64,000 bases of DNA from Salinibacter grassmerensis (GCF_947077765.1 NZ_CAMTTF010000002.1:682001-746000); one strand, 5' to 3'. Positions 1 through 9,147 are shown, counted from the stretch's first letter. Program-made: numbers and translations. Notes: generated by a model not told the origin, from the letters alone.

Positions 1-300
1 GAACGCGTCTCGCTCGACGTCAAGATGCAGCGGCTCAACATCGAGTGGGCCGACGGGCACGCCTCCGTCTTCCCGCTCGATGGGCTGCGCCAGGCCTGTC
101 CGTGTGCCGAGTGCGAGGGGCAGAAGGTGGAGCGGATTCCCAAGCCGGGCTTCTTTCAGATTTTCCGCCAGACCAACCGATGGAAGCACGTCGACATTGA
201 GAAGGCGGGAAGCGTGGGGCTGCGGATCACCTGGGACGACGGCCACAGCGGCGGCATCTACCGGTGGGACCGGCTCCGCGAACTGCAGCCGGCGGAGTGA
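1..300 (+). CDS. DUF971 domain protein, 5'-truncated by the window
   Basis: The reading frame is open from base 1 and ends with TGA at 298-300, so the true start lies upstream; an in-frame ATG at 25 may be internal. The visible 99 residues match the small DUF971 fold, related to the N-terminal domain of gamma-butyrobetaine hydroxylase: an opening strand (LNIEWADGHASVFPL), a Cys-rich turn (CPCAEC) and a closing LRITWDDGHSGGIYRW segment. Stand-alone DUF971 proteins are often encoded near Mrp/ApbC-type Fe-S carriers, but no such partner is visible here. The molecular function is unknown. The next gene lies on the opposite strand, ending 13 bp away. Confidence 0.75.
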   Translation, partial: ERVSLDVKMQRLNIEWADGHASVFPLDGLRQACPCAECEGQKVERIPKPGFFQIFRQTNRWKHVDIEKAGSVGLRITWDDGHSGGIYRWDRLRELQPAE

Positions 301-312
301 TGCGGGCGTGCT

Positions 313-1671
313 TCACCCCAGCACGCCGAAGCCGAAGCGGGCGAACGGCCAGAGATAGTACACGAGAGCCCCGACGACCAGTGCCGGGATGGTCGTGTAG
401 ATGGTCGCGATGAGCGCCGCCTTCATGTCGATGGCCATGAGCGGAAACAGTGCGTCTCCGTCTTGGCTGATGGCGTTGGCCGCCAGTGCGGAAAACGGAA
501 TCACCTCCTCCACGGCGTAGAGCTGGGCAAAAATGATCTGAGGGGTGCAGCCGGGCACGAGCCCGAGGGCCGCCCCCGCCGCCGGCGCGAACACGCCGGC
601 CGTCGTGGACAGGGCCTTGAGGTCGAGGGCAAAGATGCCCATGGTGTATTCGTAGAGGAGATAGCCCGCGAGCACCCACACCGTGACCATGGACGTCTCC
701 ATGGCGGCGTGCTGGAACGTCTCGTACGCGCTCCCGAAGCGGCTGCGGATGCGGCCGCCCCCCGCGTCGTCCATGTAGTGCCGACCGACGAAGTAAAGGT
801 AGAACGAGAGCACCGTGCCCGTGACCCCGGCGACGGTGAAAAGCCCGAAGAAGGTCGGGGCGACCTCGACGGCCACCTCCGGGGCCCCCCGGACCAGGTA
901 CATCACGCCCGCTACGAGCCCCGCGAGTGCTACCCCCCACCAGAGTAGATGCACGGCGTGGCTGATGGTGGTCAGTACGCCGGCCGACCCATCTGCAGTA
1001 GGAGCGGTGTCGGATGCCGGGGCGTTGGACGGGGAGGGGCAGGAGGTATCTGTGCCGGCGGGAGAGGCCCCGACGGTAGAGGAAGTGCCGTCGAGGCGGC
1101 CCGGACCGGACGAGGCAATCGCCGCCGACGAGTTGGTGTCACCGGGGCGGGTCTCCTGCGAGGGGGCGGTCGCTACGCTGCGCCCGCCAGCGGCCACGCT
1201 GGAGGTAGCGACGTCCCCCGGGCGCAGCGCAGCCGCAACGTGCTCGACGGCCTCGTCGATGCGGCGGACGCCCAGTCCCCAGTGGTCGATGGCGTACCCG
1301 AACGCCACGCTCGCAGTGAAGGCCAACCCGTAGGCGTAGACCCCCGCCCCGGGCGCAATGGCGAGAATCACGAAGGCCGAGTCCCCGGCGGTGGCGCCGA
1401 GGGTCGCCACGACGGACCCGAAGCTGATGGTGCCGCGGATGTAGAGCGGCATCGCTACGATGGCCCCCCCACAGCCTGGGGTCAGGCCCAGCAGCGCCCC
1501 GGCGATGGGCTGCATGCGCCGATGATTTCGGAGAAAGGTGACGATGCGGCCGCTGGTCCGGTACTGAAGGTAGCTGAACAACAGCACGGTAACCGCGACG
1601 AACGCGCTCACCTGCACAAATCCGTCCCGAATCGAGACGATCAGGATGTCGAGGGCGTCTGAGGGGGCCAT
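313..1671 (-). CDS. Putative manganese/heavy-metal exporter, 10-TM ArsP_2-like family
   Basis: This is a polytopic inner-membrane protein of about 452 residues, with hydrophobic blocks at both ends around a long Ser/Ala/Pro/Thr-rich, probably cytoplasmic, linker (about residues 145-235). Two similar motifs, GLTPGCGGAI in the N-terminal half and GLVPGCTPQI in the C-terminal half, suggest an internally duplicated transporter fold. It resembles the putative 10-TM heavy-metal exporters often annotated as putative manganese transporters. I prefer the ATG at 1671 over the longer frame from 1755, because the first 28 residues of the longer form are Arg/Thr-rich and a palindromic operator sits 6 bp upstream of 1755. 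The adjacent DtxR-type regulator supports a metal-related role. The exact substrate is inferred. Confidence 0.7.
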   Translation of the reverse strand: MAPSDALDILIVSIRDGFVQVSAFVAVTVLLFSYLQYRTSGRIVTFLRNHRRMQPIAGALLGLTPGCGGAIVAMPLYIRGTISFGSVVATLGATAGDSAFVILAIAPGAGVYAYGLAFTASVAFGYAIDHWGLGVRRIDEAVEHVAAALRPGDVATSSVAAGGRSVATAPSQETRPGDTNSSAAIASSGPGRLDGTSSTVGASPAGTDTSCPSPSNAPASDTAPTADGSAGVLTTISHAVHLLWWGVALAGLVAGVMYLVRGAPEVAVEVAPTFFGLFTVAGVTGTVLSFYLYFVGRHYMDDAGGGRIRSRFGSAYETFQHAAMETSMVTVWVLAGYLLYEYTMGIFALDLKALSTTAGVFAPAAGAALGLVPGCTPQIIFAQLYAVEEVIPFSALAANAISQDGDALFPLMAIDMKAALIATIYTTIPALVVGALVYYLWPFARFGFGVLG

Positions 1672-1760
1672 GAGGCGGTCGGAGGCAAATGGGTCGGCGG
1701 CACACACCGCGGTTCGTGTGCGAGTGAGTCGGCTCCGAGTTGTCGGAGACAACATGATTA

Positions 1761-1776
1761 TTTAGCCGTGGCTAAA
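1761..1776 (-). promoter_or_regulatory. Palindromic operator, probable DtxR/MntR-type site
   Basis: TTTAGCCGTGGCTAAA is a perfect 7-bp inverted repeat with a 2-bp centre. It lies upstream of the metal exporter and about 85 bp from the DtxR-family gene end. Operators of DtxR/MntR/IdeR-type regulators are AT-flanked palindromes of similar size with GGCTAA-like arms. The assignment to the neighbouring regulator is inference. Confidence 0.55.
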
Positions 1777-1861
1777 TCGTTCCGCGTGTCCTTCGGCAGG
1801 CGCCGAGGTCGCCGTCGCGCCGCGGCTGGCCCCCGCTCACGTGAGGGTCCATTACGGTGAT

Positions 1862-2515
1862 CTACGCCTCCACCACGACCTTCTGCGCGACCGGCCGGCC
1901 AATGAGCTGTTCGGCCCCGTCGACCGCCACGACGAGCAGGCCGTCGAGCGGGCGTACGTCGGTGACCTCGACGGTGGCGCCGGGGAGGAGGCCGCGCTGT
2001 TCGAGCAGGTCCAGCAGCTCGCCGTCCTCGTCGGCGACGTGGTCGATGGAGGCGGCGTCGCCCTCCGGAAGATCGGCGAGCGACCGGGTGGGAAGGGCGT
2101 CCACGGAGCCGTCCCGGGCCGGGATGGGATGCCCGTGGGGATCGCGCTTGGGGTGGTCCAGCATTTCCTCAATGCGGTCCTCGAACCGTTCGGAGATGTG
2201 GTGCTCCAGGGTTTCGGCCTCCTCGTGGATCTCGTCCCACGAAAAGCCCATGACCTCCTTCAGGTAGAGTTCGAGCAGGCGGTGGTGGCGAAGCACCTCC
2301 AGTGCCACGGTGTGCCCCGGGTCGGTAAGCGTGGCCCCCTCGTAGGCCTCGTACGTCAAGAAATCGAGGTCGTCGAGACGCTTGATCATGTTCGACGCCG
2401 AGGCCGACGACACGTCCATCGCCTCCGCGAGGGCACCGGTCGATACGGGAGATCCGTCTTTGTCCTCGAGCTTGTAGAGTGCTTTGAGATAGTCCTCGAT
2501 GGAGGGGCTCCGCAT
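1862..2515 (-). CDS. DtxR/MntR-family metal-dependent transcriptional regulator
   Basis: This 217-residue protein has the three-part layout of the family. Residues 1-60 form a winged helix-turn-helix (starting MRSPSIEDYLKALYKLED, then STGALAEAMDVSSASASNMI). Residues 65-140 form the metal-binding dimerisation region with the expected His/Glu pattern (HHRLLELYL, ETLEHHISERFEDRI). Residues 145-217 form an SH3/FeoA-like C-terminal domain. The frame stays open further upstream to 2842, but family homology begins exactly at the ATG at 2515. It probably senses Mn(II) or Fe(II) and controls the neighbouring exporter through the palindrome at 1761-1776. Whether it represses or activates cannot be read from the sequence. 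Confidence 0.85.
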   Translation of the reverse strand: MRSPSIEDYLKALYKLEDKDGSPVSTGALAEAMDVSSASASNMIKRLDDLDFLTYEAYEGATLTDPGHTVALEVLRHHRLLELYLKEVMGFSWDEIHEEAETLEHHISERFEDRIEEMLDHPKRDPHGHPIPARDGSVDALPTRSLADLPEGDAASIDHVADEDGELLDLLEQRGLLPGATVEVTDVRPLDGLLVVAVDGAEQLIGRPVAQKVVVEA

Positions 2516-2792
2516 GGGAGGATCGGTATCGACACAGGGACAGAAACGTAGAAGAAGATACGCTCGGAGAGAAGAGATGTTACCGGAGAATTGGGCGTCA
2601 GAAATCGACAGGAGTGGATCCGACGGTGCTCTCCCAAATTCAATGAAATACCCGAAAGACGTCCGGCATCCCTCGCCCCAGCCCCCTACGTTGCCTAATA
2701 TAATTGTGGCATACCCCGCCACGGGCAACGGCTCGACCGCAGCGCTGCGGCGTGGCGACTGCCCGGCCATGCGCGTTTGCTGATTCACGTGT

Positions 2793-5498
2793 TTGCACTC
2801 CACTATGCCCGACGACGCCCCGTCCCTGGCTTCGATGAGCAAAGCCTACGACCCGTCCGACATCGAAGACAAGTGGTACGACTACTGGGAGGACCGTGGC
2901 TTCTTTGAGGCCGACGCCGACGGCGACGCCGAGTCGCACGTCATCATGATGCCGCCGCCCAATGTCACCGGGCGGCTCCACATCGGCCACGCGCTGCAGG
3001 ACTCCATCCAGGACGCCCTCACGCGCATCCACCGCATGAAGGGCGACGAGACCCTGTGGATGCCGGGCCTCGACCACGCGGGCATCGCCACGCAGAACGC
3101 CGTGGAGAAGGATCTCCGTGAGGAGGAGGGCAAGACGCGCCACGACCTCGGCCGCGAGGCGTTCGTGGAGCGGGTGCGGGCCTGGAAGGAGGAGTACGGC
3201 GACCTCATTCTGGATCAGAAGCGCACGCTCGGCGACTCGTGCGACTGGGGCCGCCAGCGCTTCACGATGGACGAGGGCTTCACGCGGGCCGTGCAGGAGG
3301 TCTTCGTGGAGCTCCACGAAGAGGGGCTCATCTACCGCGGCGACTACCTGGTCAACTGGGACCCCGAGAACGAAACGGCCCTCTCCGACGAGGAGGTCGA
3401 GAATGAAGAGCGGGAGGGCCACCTGTGGTCCATCCAGTACCCGCTTGCGGACGCGGAGGACGAGTCCCTGACGATCGCTACGACCCGCCCCGAGACGATG
3501 CTCGGCGACACGGCCATTGCCGTGCACCCCGACGACGAGCGCTACGAAGACCTCGTGGGCGAGACGGCGCTCCTGCCGCTCCTGGGGCGCGAGATTCCCA
3601 TCATCGCCGACGACCGGATTGACAGCGACTTCGGCACGGGGGCGCTCAAGGTTACCCCGGCCCACGACGAGACCGACTTCGAGATCGGCGAGGACCACGA
3701 CCTCGACAAGATTACCATCATGAGCCCGACGGGGGCCATCAACGAGAACGGCGGGCCCTACGAAGGCATGGATCGGTTCGACGCCCGCGACCAGATCGTC
3801 GAGGACCTGGAGGACGAGGGGCTGCTGGTGGAGGTGGAGGACTACATGATGAACGTCCCTCTGTCCGAGCGCTCCGAGGCGGTGATCGAGCCGCTCATCT
3901 CGCGGCAGTGGTTCGTGGAGATGGAGCCCCTGGCCGAGCCGGCCATCGAGGCGGTGCGCGAGGGCGAGATCGAGTTCTTCCCCGACCGCTGGGCGAACGA
4001 ATACTTCCGCTGGATGGAAAACATCCGCGACTGGTGCATCAGCCGGCAGCTCTGGTGGGGCCACCGCATTCCGGTCTGGTACTACACCGATGCGAACGGC
4101 GAGCCGGACCCCGAGCAGGGCTACGTGGTGAGCATTGACCAGCCGGAGGCGGGCATGGTGCAGGAGACCGACGTGCTCGACACCTGGTTCTCCTCCTGGC
4201 TCTGGCCCTTCGCCACGCTCGGCTGGCCGGAGGACACCGATGCCCTGGAGAAGTTCTACCCGACCGACGTCCTCGTCAGCGGCTACGACATTCTCTTCTT
4301 CTGGATTGCCCGCATGATCATGGCGGGGTACGAGTTTACCGGCCAGCCGCCGTTCAAGAACGTCTTCATCACCGGCATGGTGAAGGACGAGCAGGGGCGC
4401 TGGATGTCGAAGAGCCTCGGCAACGGCATCGACCCGCTGGAGATGGTGGACCAGTACGGGGCCGACGCCACCCGCTTTACCCTCACGCTGCTCTGCGCGC
4501 AGGGGCAGGACATCAAGCTCGCCCCCTCGAAGTTCGAGATGGGCCGCAACTTCGCCAACAAGATCTGGAACGCGTTCAACGTGTTCGGGCAGTTCATGGA
4601 CCGGGACGACGCCGGCGTGCCCACCCGCGACTACCAGCGCGAGCGCTCCTTCGAGGAGCTGGAGCTGGTGGAACAGTGGATGCTGCACCGCCTCAACACG
4701 GCCATTCAGGACGTGGAGGACTCGCTCGACCGCTACCGCCTCAATGAGATCGCCGAGCGCATCTACGACGTGTTCTGGCGCGACTACTGCGACTGGTACC
4801 TGGAGCTGATCAAGCCGCCGTACGGGGAGGAGATGCAGGCGGACAAGATTGCCCTGGCGGCCGAAATCTACGAGACACTGCTCGCGCTCCTGCACCCGCT
4901 GATGCCGTTCATCACCGAGGAGCTGTGGTGGAAGGTGCGGCCGCGCGGGGAGGGGGAGGCCTGCATCGCTGCGGACTGGCCGGCGGCCGACGCCGCGCAG
5001 ATGGACGCGGACGCCGCCGAGACGTTCGAGCTTATCCAGGAGATGATCTCCGGGGTGCGCGGCATCAAGAGCGACTACGGCGTGGGGCTGGGGCAGGAGA
5101 TCGAGGCGACAGTGAGTGTGCCCGTCGGCGACGAGGCGCGTGCGGACGCCGTGCGGCAGTACGCCGACTACTTCGACAAGCTGGCGAGCGTGACGGACCT
5201 GACGGTGGAGGTCGGGGCCGAGAAGCCCACGGCGAGCGCCTCGGTCGTCGTGGGGCGGTGCGAGGTGTTCGTGCCGCTGGCCGGCATGATCGACCTGGAG
5301 CAGGAGCGCGAGCGGCTCCGGGGCGAGATTGCGGAGAAGGAGGACTTTCTGGAGGGCGTGGAGCAGAAGCTCAACAATCCCCAGTTCGTCAACAAGGCGC
5401 CGGACGAGGTCGTGGAGCGCGAGCGCCAGAAAAAGAAGGACGCTACCGCCGAGCTGGAGCGGCTGCAGGACAACCTCGCCGACCTGGAGGCTGTGTAG
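2793..5498 (+). CDS. valS: Valyl-tRNA synthetase
   Basis: This class I aminoacyl-tRNA synthetase charges tRNA-Val in the cytoplasm. The 901-residue protein carries the PPPNVTGRLHIGHAL block with the HIGH signature near residue 63, and the KMSKS equivalent WMSKSLGN. It has the CP1 editing domain (TTRPETMLGDTAIAVHP, then DFGTGALKVTPAHDETD) and an anticodon-binding domain. The C-terminal coiled coil from about residue 830 (LEQERERLRGEIAEKEDF) is typical of ValRS. A second in-frame ATG at 2835 (MSKAYDP) is an equally good start. The protein is strikingly rich in Asp and Glu, as expected for a salt-in halophile. It stands alone as a transcription unit; no T-box is visible upstream. Confidence 0.97.
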   Translation: MHSTMPDDAPSLASMSKAYDPSDIEDKWYDYWEDRGFFEADADGDAESHVIMMPPPNVTGRLHIGHALQDSIQDALTRIHRMKGDETLWMPGLDHAGIATQNAVEKDLREEEGKTRHDLGREAFVERVRAWKEEYGDLILDQKRTLGDSCDWGRQRFTMDEGFTRAVQEVFVELHEEGLIYRGDYLVNWDPENETALSDEEVENEEREGHLWSIQYPLADAEDESLTIATTRPETMLGDTAIAVHPDDERYEDLVGETALLPLLGREIPIIADDRIDSDFGTGALKVTPAHDETDFEIGEDHDLDKITIMSPTGAINENGGPYEGMDRFDARDQIVEDLEDEGLLVEVEDYMMNVPLSERSEAVIEPLISRQWFVEMEPLAEPAIEAVREGEIEFFPDRWANEYFRWMENIRDWCISRQLWWGHRIPVWYYTDANGEPDPEQGYVVSIDQPEAGMVQETDVLDTWFSSWLWPFATLGWPEDTDALEKFYPTDVLVSGYDILFFWIARMIMAGYEFTGQPPFKNVFITGMVKDEQGRWMSKSLGNGIDPLEMVDQYGADATRFTLTLLCAQGQDIKLAPSKFEMGRNFANKIWNAFNVFGQFMDRDDAGVPTRDYQRERSFEELELVEQWMLHRLNTAIQDVEDSLDRYRLNEIAERIYDVFWRDYCDWYLELIKPPYGEEMQADKIALAAEIYETLLALLHPLMPFITEELWWKVRPRGEGEACIAADWPAADAAQMDADAAETFELIQEMISGVRGIKSDYGVGLGQEIEATVSVPVGDEARADAVRQYADYFDKLASVTDLTVEVGAEKPTASASVVVGRCEVFVPLAGMIDLEQERERLRGEIAEKEDFLEGVEQKLNNPQFVNKAPDEVVERERQKKKDATAELERLQDNLADLEAV

Positions 5499-5521
5499 CA
5501 GTAAAATGATTGTTTTGTAAA

Positions 5522-5558
5522 CCCCACGGCCGACGGACGGGCGCGAGGATCCGTGGGG
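5522..5558 (+). terminator. Weak hairpin downstream of valS
   Basis: CCCCACGG (5522-5529) pairs with CCGTGGGG (5551-5558) around a 21-nt loop, 24 nt past the valS stop. The downstream side has no clear T-run, so this is a possible terminator only. Confidence 0.35.
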
Positions 5559-5654
5559 CGTTGCGCGATTTCCTTCTGTAGTCATTTCCGGTCGCGGTCA
5601 CTTCTGCCCCGGCCGCCCTTGCTCGACGCGTCCTCCAATCGGCCCGCCGTCCTC

Positions 5655-6029
5655 ATGTCTCCGGCCCCTGGCCCACCCGTGCGTTCGCTGCTGCTGTTTG
5701 CCGTCGCTGTAGCGGGAGCGGCCCTCCTCGGGGCGTGCGGCGGCGGGGATGAAGGAGAGCGTGCCGACGCGACCGTTGCCGAGCCCCGCCTTCTGCAGAC
5801 CGAGACCGGCGAGCGGATCTTTGCGGGCACGCTCGTCAACCAGGGCAGCTCCACCATCGGCATCGCGGAGGTGGAGGTGGCGCTCTACGACGGCCAGGGG
5901 TCCCGCATCGAGACGATGCGCATTCAGGTGCAGGACGTGTCGCCGGGCGACTCGGCCGCGTTTAACCAGACCATCGACTCGAACCGGCCCATTCAGCAGG
6001 CGCAGGTGCAAAGCATTCTCAGCCCGTAG
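5655..6029 (+). CDS. FxLyD-type lipoprotein
   Basis: The 124-residue product begins with a lipoprotein signal (hydrophobic LLLFAVAVAGAALLGAC, lipobox LGAC), so it should be lipid-anchored and exported. The mature part has the strand pattern of the FxLyD domain (RIFAGTLVNQGSSTIGIAEVEVALYDGQG, then SPGDSAAFNQTI), a small extracytoplasmic beta-sandwich of unknown role. The frame is open from 5553, but the ATG at 5655 gives a proper signal peptide. It follows valS by about 150 bp and has no obvious operon partner. Function is unknown beyond surface or periplasmic location. Confidence 0.75.
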   Translation: MSPAPGPPVRSLLLFAVAVAGAALLGACGGGDEGERADATVAEPRLLQTETGERIFAGTLVNQGSSTIGIAEVEVALYDGQGSRIETMRIQVQDVSPGDSAAFNQTIDSNRPIQQAQVQSILSP

Positions 6030-6365
6030 CCCTTAGGGACTGCCTGTATGAAGAAACGGAGGGCCTTAACAGTTGCGGGCGACGATGGGGATGGGCTCAG
6101 ATCGGGGCGACATCCCGAAAAGAAAAGGTCTCCCCAATTCTCCGGGTACTGCCCAAGAAAGAAACGGCCCGACCGGGGCAGATCCGACAATGTGAAGCGG
6201 TGTTTGTAGTATACATTTGCTGCCCGTCGGTCCTGTATACATTTCCCTGCTGGCCACCTCCATTAGTACCACCTCTTGGGAATACGCGTGTGAGGCGGGA
6301 AAAGCGCAGGGGCGAAAGTGCCTTGAATTTCTTTCTATTCTCCGAACAAGGGTAAATTTACTTCA
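6030..6365. other. Intergenic region with a short direct repeat
   Basis: There is no convincing gene in these 336 bases. GTATACATTT occurs twice, at 6209-6218 and 6235-6244, 26 bp apart, upstream of the lipoprotein at 6366. The stretch becomes AT-rich just before that gene, consistent with its promoter region. Confidence 0.4.
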
Positions 6366-7700
6366 ATGAAGCATATCTCCATACGACTGGTTTCGATTGC
6401 TCTTTTCGGGGTGGCAGCTATTATGGTAAACGGTTGTGACTCGAACGGGGGCAGCCCGAACAACAGTGTCATCACCGACTCCATGCAGATCGCAAATGTG
6501 ACGCCCGAGGTGGGGGCTGATGTCGAGTCCACGGACGCGTCCATTACAGTTACTTTTACCGATCCGGTCGTCGAAAACGAGTACACCCGGACCGACGTGG
6601 AGGCGAGGGGCGGTAACCGTCACCTCATCGATAAGATCGGGGTGTACCCCGACCGGGCGAAAGATCTGAGCCCGAACGGGTCGCTCCCGATTTCGCTCTC
6701 GTTCAACGACGACCGGACCCGGCTGACCATCACGCCGGAGCGCGGCCTTCAAGACGGATTTATCTACACACTTTACGTCGGGGATGTCGAGAATTCGAAT
6801 GGCGTCTACGATCCCCGCTTCAAGAGCGAAGACGGGGCCCGGTTTGCTCCGAATCCGAATTTCCCGCCCGAAGAGTTTGAGTTCTCCGTTGGGCTCAGCG
6901 AGGAGCCACCGGTCGTTCCGTCCGTCTCCTTCGACTCGGAATCCGCCGACGTGACCAATGGACGCATTGAGGACGGAACTTTCAACTATGACGACAGCAG
7001 AGTGACCATCCCTCTTCAGATAGACGACATTGACGACAGCGCCGTCGAGGTAAAGGGTTACGAGGTCTATTACCGAAGCCAGAACCAGGTGGGCCGGTTC
7101 GGTAACGACGACCAGTTTACGAAAGCGTCCGCGGTTAGGCCTCAGGCCAGTTCCTCAGATTTCGAGGACGCCTCGGGCATTGTGCCGACCCGTGCCGTAG
7201 AAGCAGACGGTGATCTCGACTTTACCGCGACGGTGAGGGACTACCCCTTCGCCGGGAATGGGGGAGCGTACGGCCCGATTGAGTGGAAAGTGCGCGCCGT
7301 GAGCATCAACAACGTGCGGGGAGACTTCTCCGATGTGGTGACGACCGAAGACAACACACAACCGGATCTTGAATCCGCCTCGTACCGATACGGCGACCGT
7401 CCCGACAACCGTAGCATAGAGGTTGAATTCAGTGAGCCACTTGACGGCGAGACCGTCTCGCCCCGCGCCTTCAAGGTAACGGAGGACAACGGGACTCCGG
7501 TGAGACTCAGTGGCACCAACCTCGAAAACGCGGAACTGGGCCGTAGAGACGGGGCGACGGTTGAGATCACGCTTGTCAACCCCATTCCTCGGCGTGATCT
7601 TCGAGACGTCGAGGTGAATGACGCCGGAACTAGCAGTCCGGTCACGGATCTTGCCGGCAACGAAGTGAATCCGAGCACGGCCCGCGCCACTATCCGATAG
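6366..7700 (+). CDS. Large secreted lipoprotein with Ig-like (Big_5/SbsA-type) domains
   Basis: The 444-residue protein has an N-terminal lipoprotein signal ending at the lipobox VNGC (about residue 24), followed by an acidic extracytoplasmic part. Two segments look like SbsA-type Ig-like domains: one near residues 40-175 (VTPEVGADVESTDASITVTF, then RLTITPERGLQDGFIYTLYV) and one near 345-444 (SIEVEFSEPLDGETVSPRAF, then VTDLAGNEV). The middle, about residues 190-335, looks fibronectin-like (VKGYEVYYRSQ). Such proteins usually sit on the outer surface of Bacteroidota-like cells and bind or scaffold. No enzymatic motif is visible. The gene is monocistronic, with a strong terminator just downstream. 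Confidence 0.75.
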   Translation: MKHISIRLVSIALFGVAAIMVNGCDSNGGSPNNSVITDSMQIANVTPEVGADVESTDASITVTFTDPVVENEYTRTDVEARGGNRHLIDKIGVYPDRAKDLSPNGSLPISLSFNDDRTRLTITPERGLQDGFIYTLYVGDVENSNGVYDPRFKSEDGARFAPNPNFPPEEFEFSVGLSEEPPVVPSVSFDSESADVTNGRIEDGTFNYDDSRVTIPLQIDDIDDSAVEVKGYEVYYRSQNQVGRFGNDDQFTKASAVRPQASSSDFEDASGIVPTRAVEADGDLDFTATVRDYPFAGNGGAYGPIEWKVRAVSINNVRGDFSDVVTTEDNTQPDLESASYRYGDRPDNRSIEVEFSEPLDGETVSPRAFKVTEDNGTPVRLSGTNLENAELGRRDGATVEITLVNPIPRRDLRDVEVNDAGTSSPVTDLAGNEVNPSTARATIR

Positions 7701-7744
7701 GGGCGGGCTCCACGGTCAAAGAATCGACCTCTCTCATTCCCTCG

Positions 7745-7785
7745 GCCAGGGCGCCCGCACTATGGCGGACGTCCTGGCTTTTTTG
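7745..7785 (+). terminator. Rho-independent terminator of the Ig-like lipoprotein gene
   Basis: GCCAGG (7745-7750) pairs with CCTGGC (7773-7778), with an inner CGCC/GGCG stem, followed by six T residues (7779-7784). It lies 45 bp after the stop at 7700. Confidence 0.75.
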
Positions 7786-7854
7786 TGGATCGTACCCACC
7801 GCGCTCAGAGAGGGCGGCATCCATCCGCAACGTCGCGCCGCGGACAAACAAGAA

Positions 7855-7885
7855 TCCCCTGTCGGCTGAAGGAACCGACAGGGGA
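7855..7885 (-). terminator. Rho-independent terminator of the cysteine operon
   Basis: A perfect 11-bp stem (TCCCCTGTCGG at 7855-7865 with its complement at 7875-7885) has a 9-nt loop. Read on the minus strand it is followed by TTCTTGTTTG. It sits 45 bp beyond the stop of the moeZ-like gene and ends the leftward operon. Confidence 0.75.
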
Positions 7886-7929
7886 AACATTGTGGGCGTA
7901 CCGGAATGGGGGGCGGAAGCAGCGCTGGT

Positions 7930-9147
7930 TCAGTATTGCGGCACGCTGTCGTCAATCTCGTCGCTCCACGCGAGCACGCCGCCCTCCAAGTTCGAGGCAT
8001 CGTAGCCCTTCTCGCGCAGAAACTCGGTTGCCTTCGCCGAGCGGCCGCCCGAGCGGCAGTGCACGACGATCTCCTCGTCCGGGTCGGCGTCGAGCTCGTC
8101 GAGGCGCTCCTCCAGCTCGTCGACCGGGATGAGTTGGTCGGCGTCGATGCTCGCGATTTCGGCCTCGTAGGGCTCGCGCACGTCGAGCACGAACGGGTCA
8201 TCGCCCGCGTCGCGGCGCTGCTTGAGGTCGTGGACGGAGGTTTCGGGGAGGGCGTCGTCGGCGTCAGACACGTCGGCGTCGGCGGTTCCGTTGGAGGAGG
8301 ACTCGTCGCTTTGCGGAATTCCGCAAAAGGCCTCGTAGTCGATCAGTTCCGTGACCGTCGGGTCGTCGCCGCAGACGGGGCAGTCCGGGTTCGTGGGCAC
8401 GTTGACGGTGCGGAAGTCCATGTTCAGCGCGTCGGACATCAGCAGGCGCCCAATCAGCGGCTCGCCGACACCGGTTAGCAGCTTGATGACCTCGGTGGCC
8501 TGCAGCGTGCCGACGAAGCCGGGCAGGATGCCGAGCACACCGCCCTCGGCGCAGGAGGGGACGAGGCCGGGCGGGGGCGGCTCCTCGTAGAGGCAGCGGT
8601 AGCAGGGGCCGTCCTCGGTGGCAAAGACCGACACCTGCCCCTCGAAGCGGAAGATAGACGCGTACACGTTGGGCGTCCCCGTCATCACGCAGGCGTCATT
8701 GACGAGGTAGCGGGTGGGAAAGTTGTCGGTCCCGTCGGCCACCACGTCGTACTCGTCGATGATGCCGAGCGCGTTGTCGCTCGTGAGACGGACCTCGTGG
8801 TGGTCGATCTCGACGTGTGGGTTGAGGTCCTCCAGGCGCTCGGACGCGGCGTCCAGCTTCGGACGGCCCACGTCGCTGGTGCCGTAAAGGATTTGGCGCT
8901 GGAGGTTGGAGGCCTCCACGGTATCGAAGTCGACGAGGCCGATGCGGCCGACGCCTGCCGCGGCGAGGTAGGTCGCGGCCGGCGAGCCGAGACCGCCCGC
9001 CCCGACGAGCAGGACAGACGCATTCTTGAGCGCCTCCTGCCCCTCACGCCCAAACTCGGGGAGCGTGAGGTGGCGGCTGTAGCGCTGCAGTTCATCCGGC
9101 GAAAGATCGGCCTGTTGCGTGTCCGGCTCTGCTGTGGTCGTAGACAT
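7930..9147 (-). CDS. moeZ: MoeZ/ThiF-like adenylyltransferase-sulfurtransferase with rhodanese domain
   Basis: This 405-residue E1-like enzyme should adenylate the C-terminal Gly-Gly of the sulfur carrier encoded just upstream and convert it to a thiocarboxylate. Residues 15-280 form the ThiF/MoeB domain: nucleotide-binding GAGGLGSPAATYLAAAG, the EASNLQRQ segment, and two zinc-ligand pairs CYRC and CPVC. An acidic linker leads to a rhodanese domain (about 300-400) with active-site loop HCRSGGRSA, whose Cys would carry the persulfide. It is the last gene of the leftward cysM-mec-cysO-moeZ cluster, 56 bp after the carrier. In Mycobacterium tuberculosis MoeZ performs the same role for CysO and also serves molybdopterin synthesis, so a second role is possible here. 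Confidence 0.88.
   Translation of the reverse strand: MSTTTAEPDTQQADLSPDELQRYSRHLTLPEFGREGQEALKNASVLLVGAGGLGSPAATYLAAAGVGRIGLVDFDTVEASNLQRQILYGTSDVGRPKLDAASERLEDLNPHVEIDHHEVRLTSDNALGIIDEYDVVADGTDNFPTRYLVNDACVMTGTPNVYASIFRFEGQVSVFATEDGPCYRCLYEEPPPPGLVPSCAEGGVLGILPGFVGTLQATEVIKLLTGVGEPLIGRLLMSDALNMDFRTVNVPTNPDCPVCGDDPTVTELIDYEAFCGIPQSDESSSNGTADADVSDADDALPETSVHDLKQRRDAGDDPFVLDVREPYEAEIASIDADQLIPVDELEERLDELDADPDEEIVVHCRSGGRSAKATEFLREKGYDASNLEGGVLAWSDEIDDSVPQY

Noticed and set aside
2640-5585. A 981-codon frame on the strand opposite valS
   Set aside because: It is the reverse-phase image of a GC-rich gene: composition is dominated by Leu, Val, Arg and His without domains, while valS on the plus strand is complete and certain.
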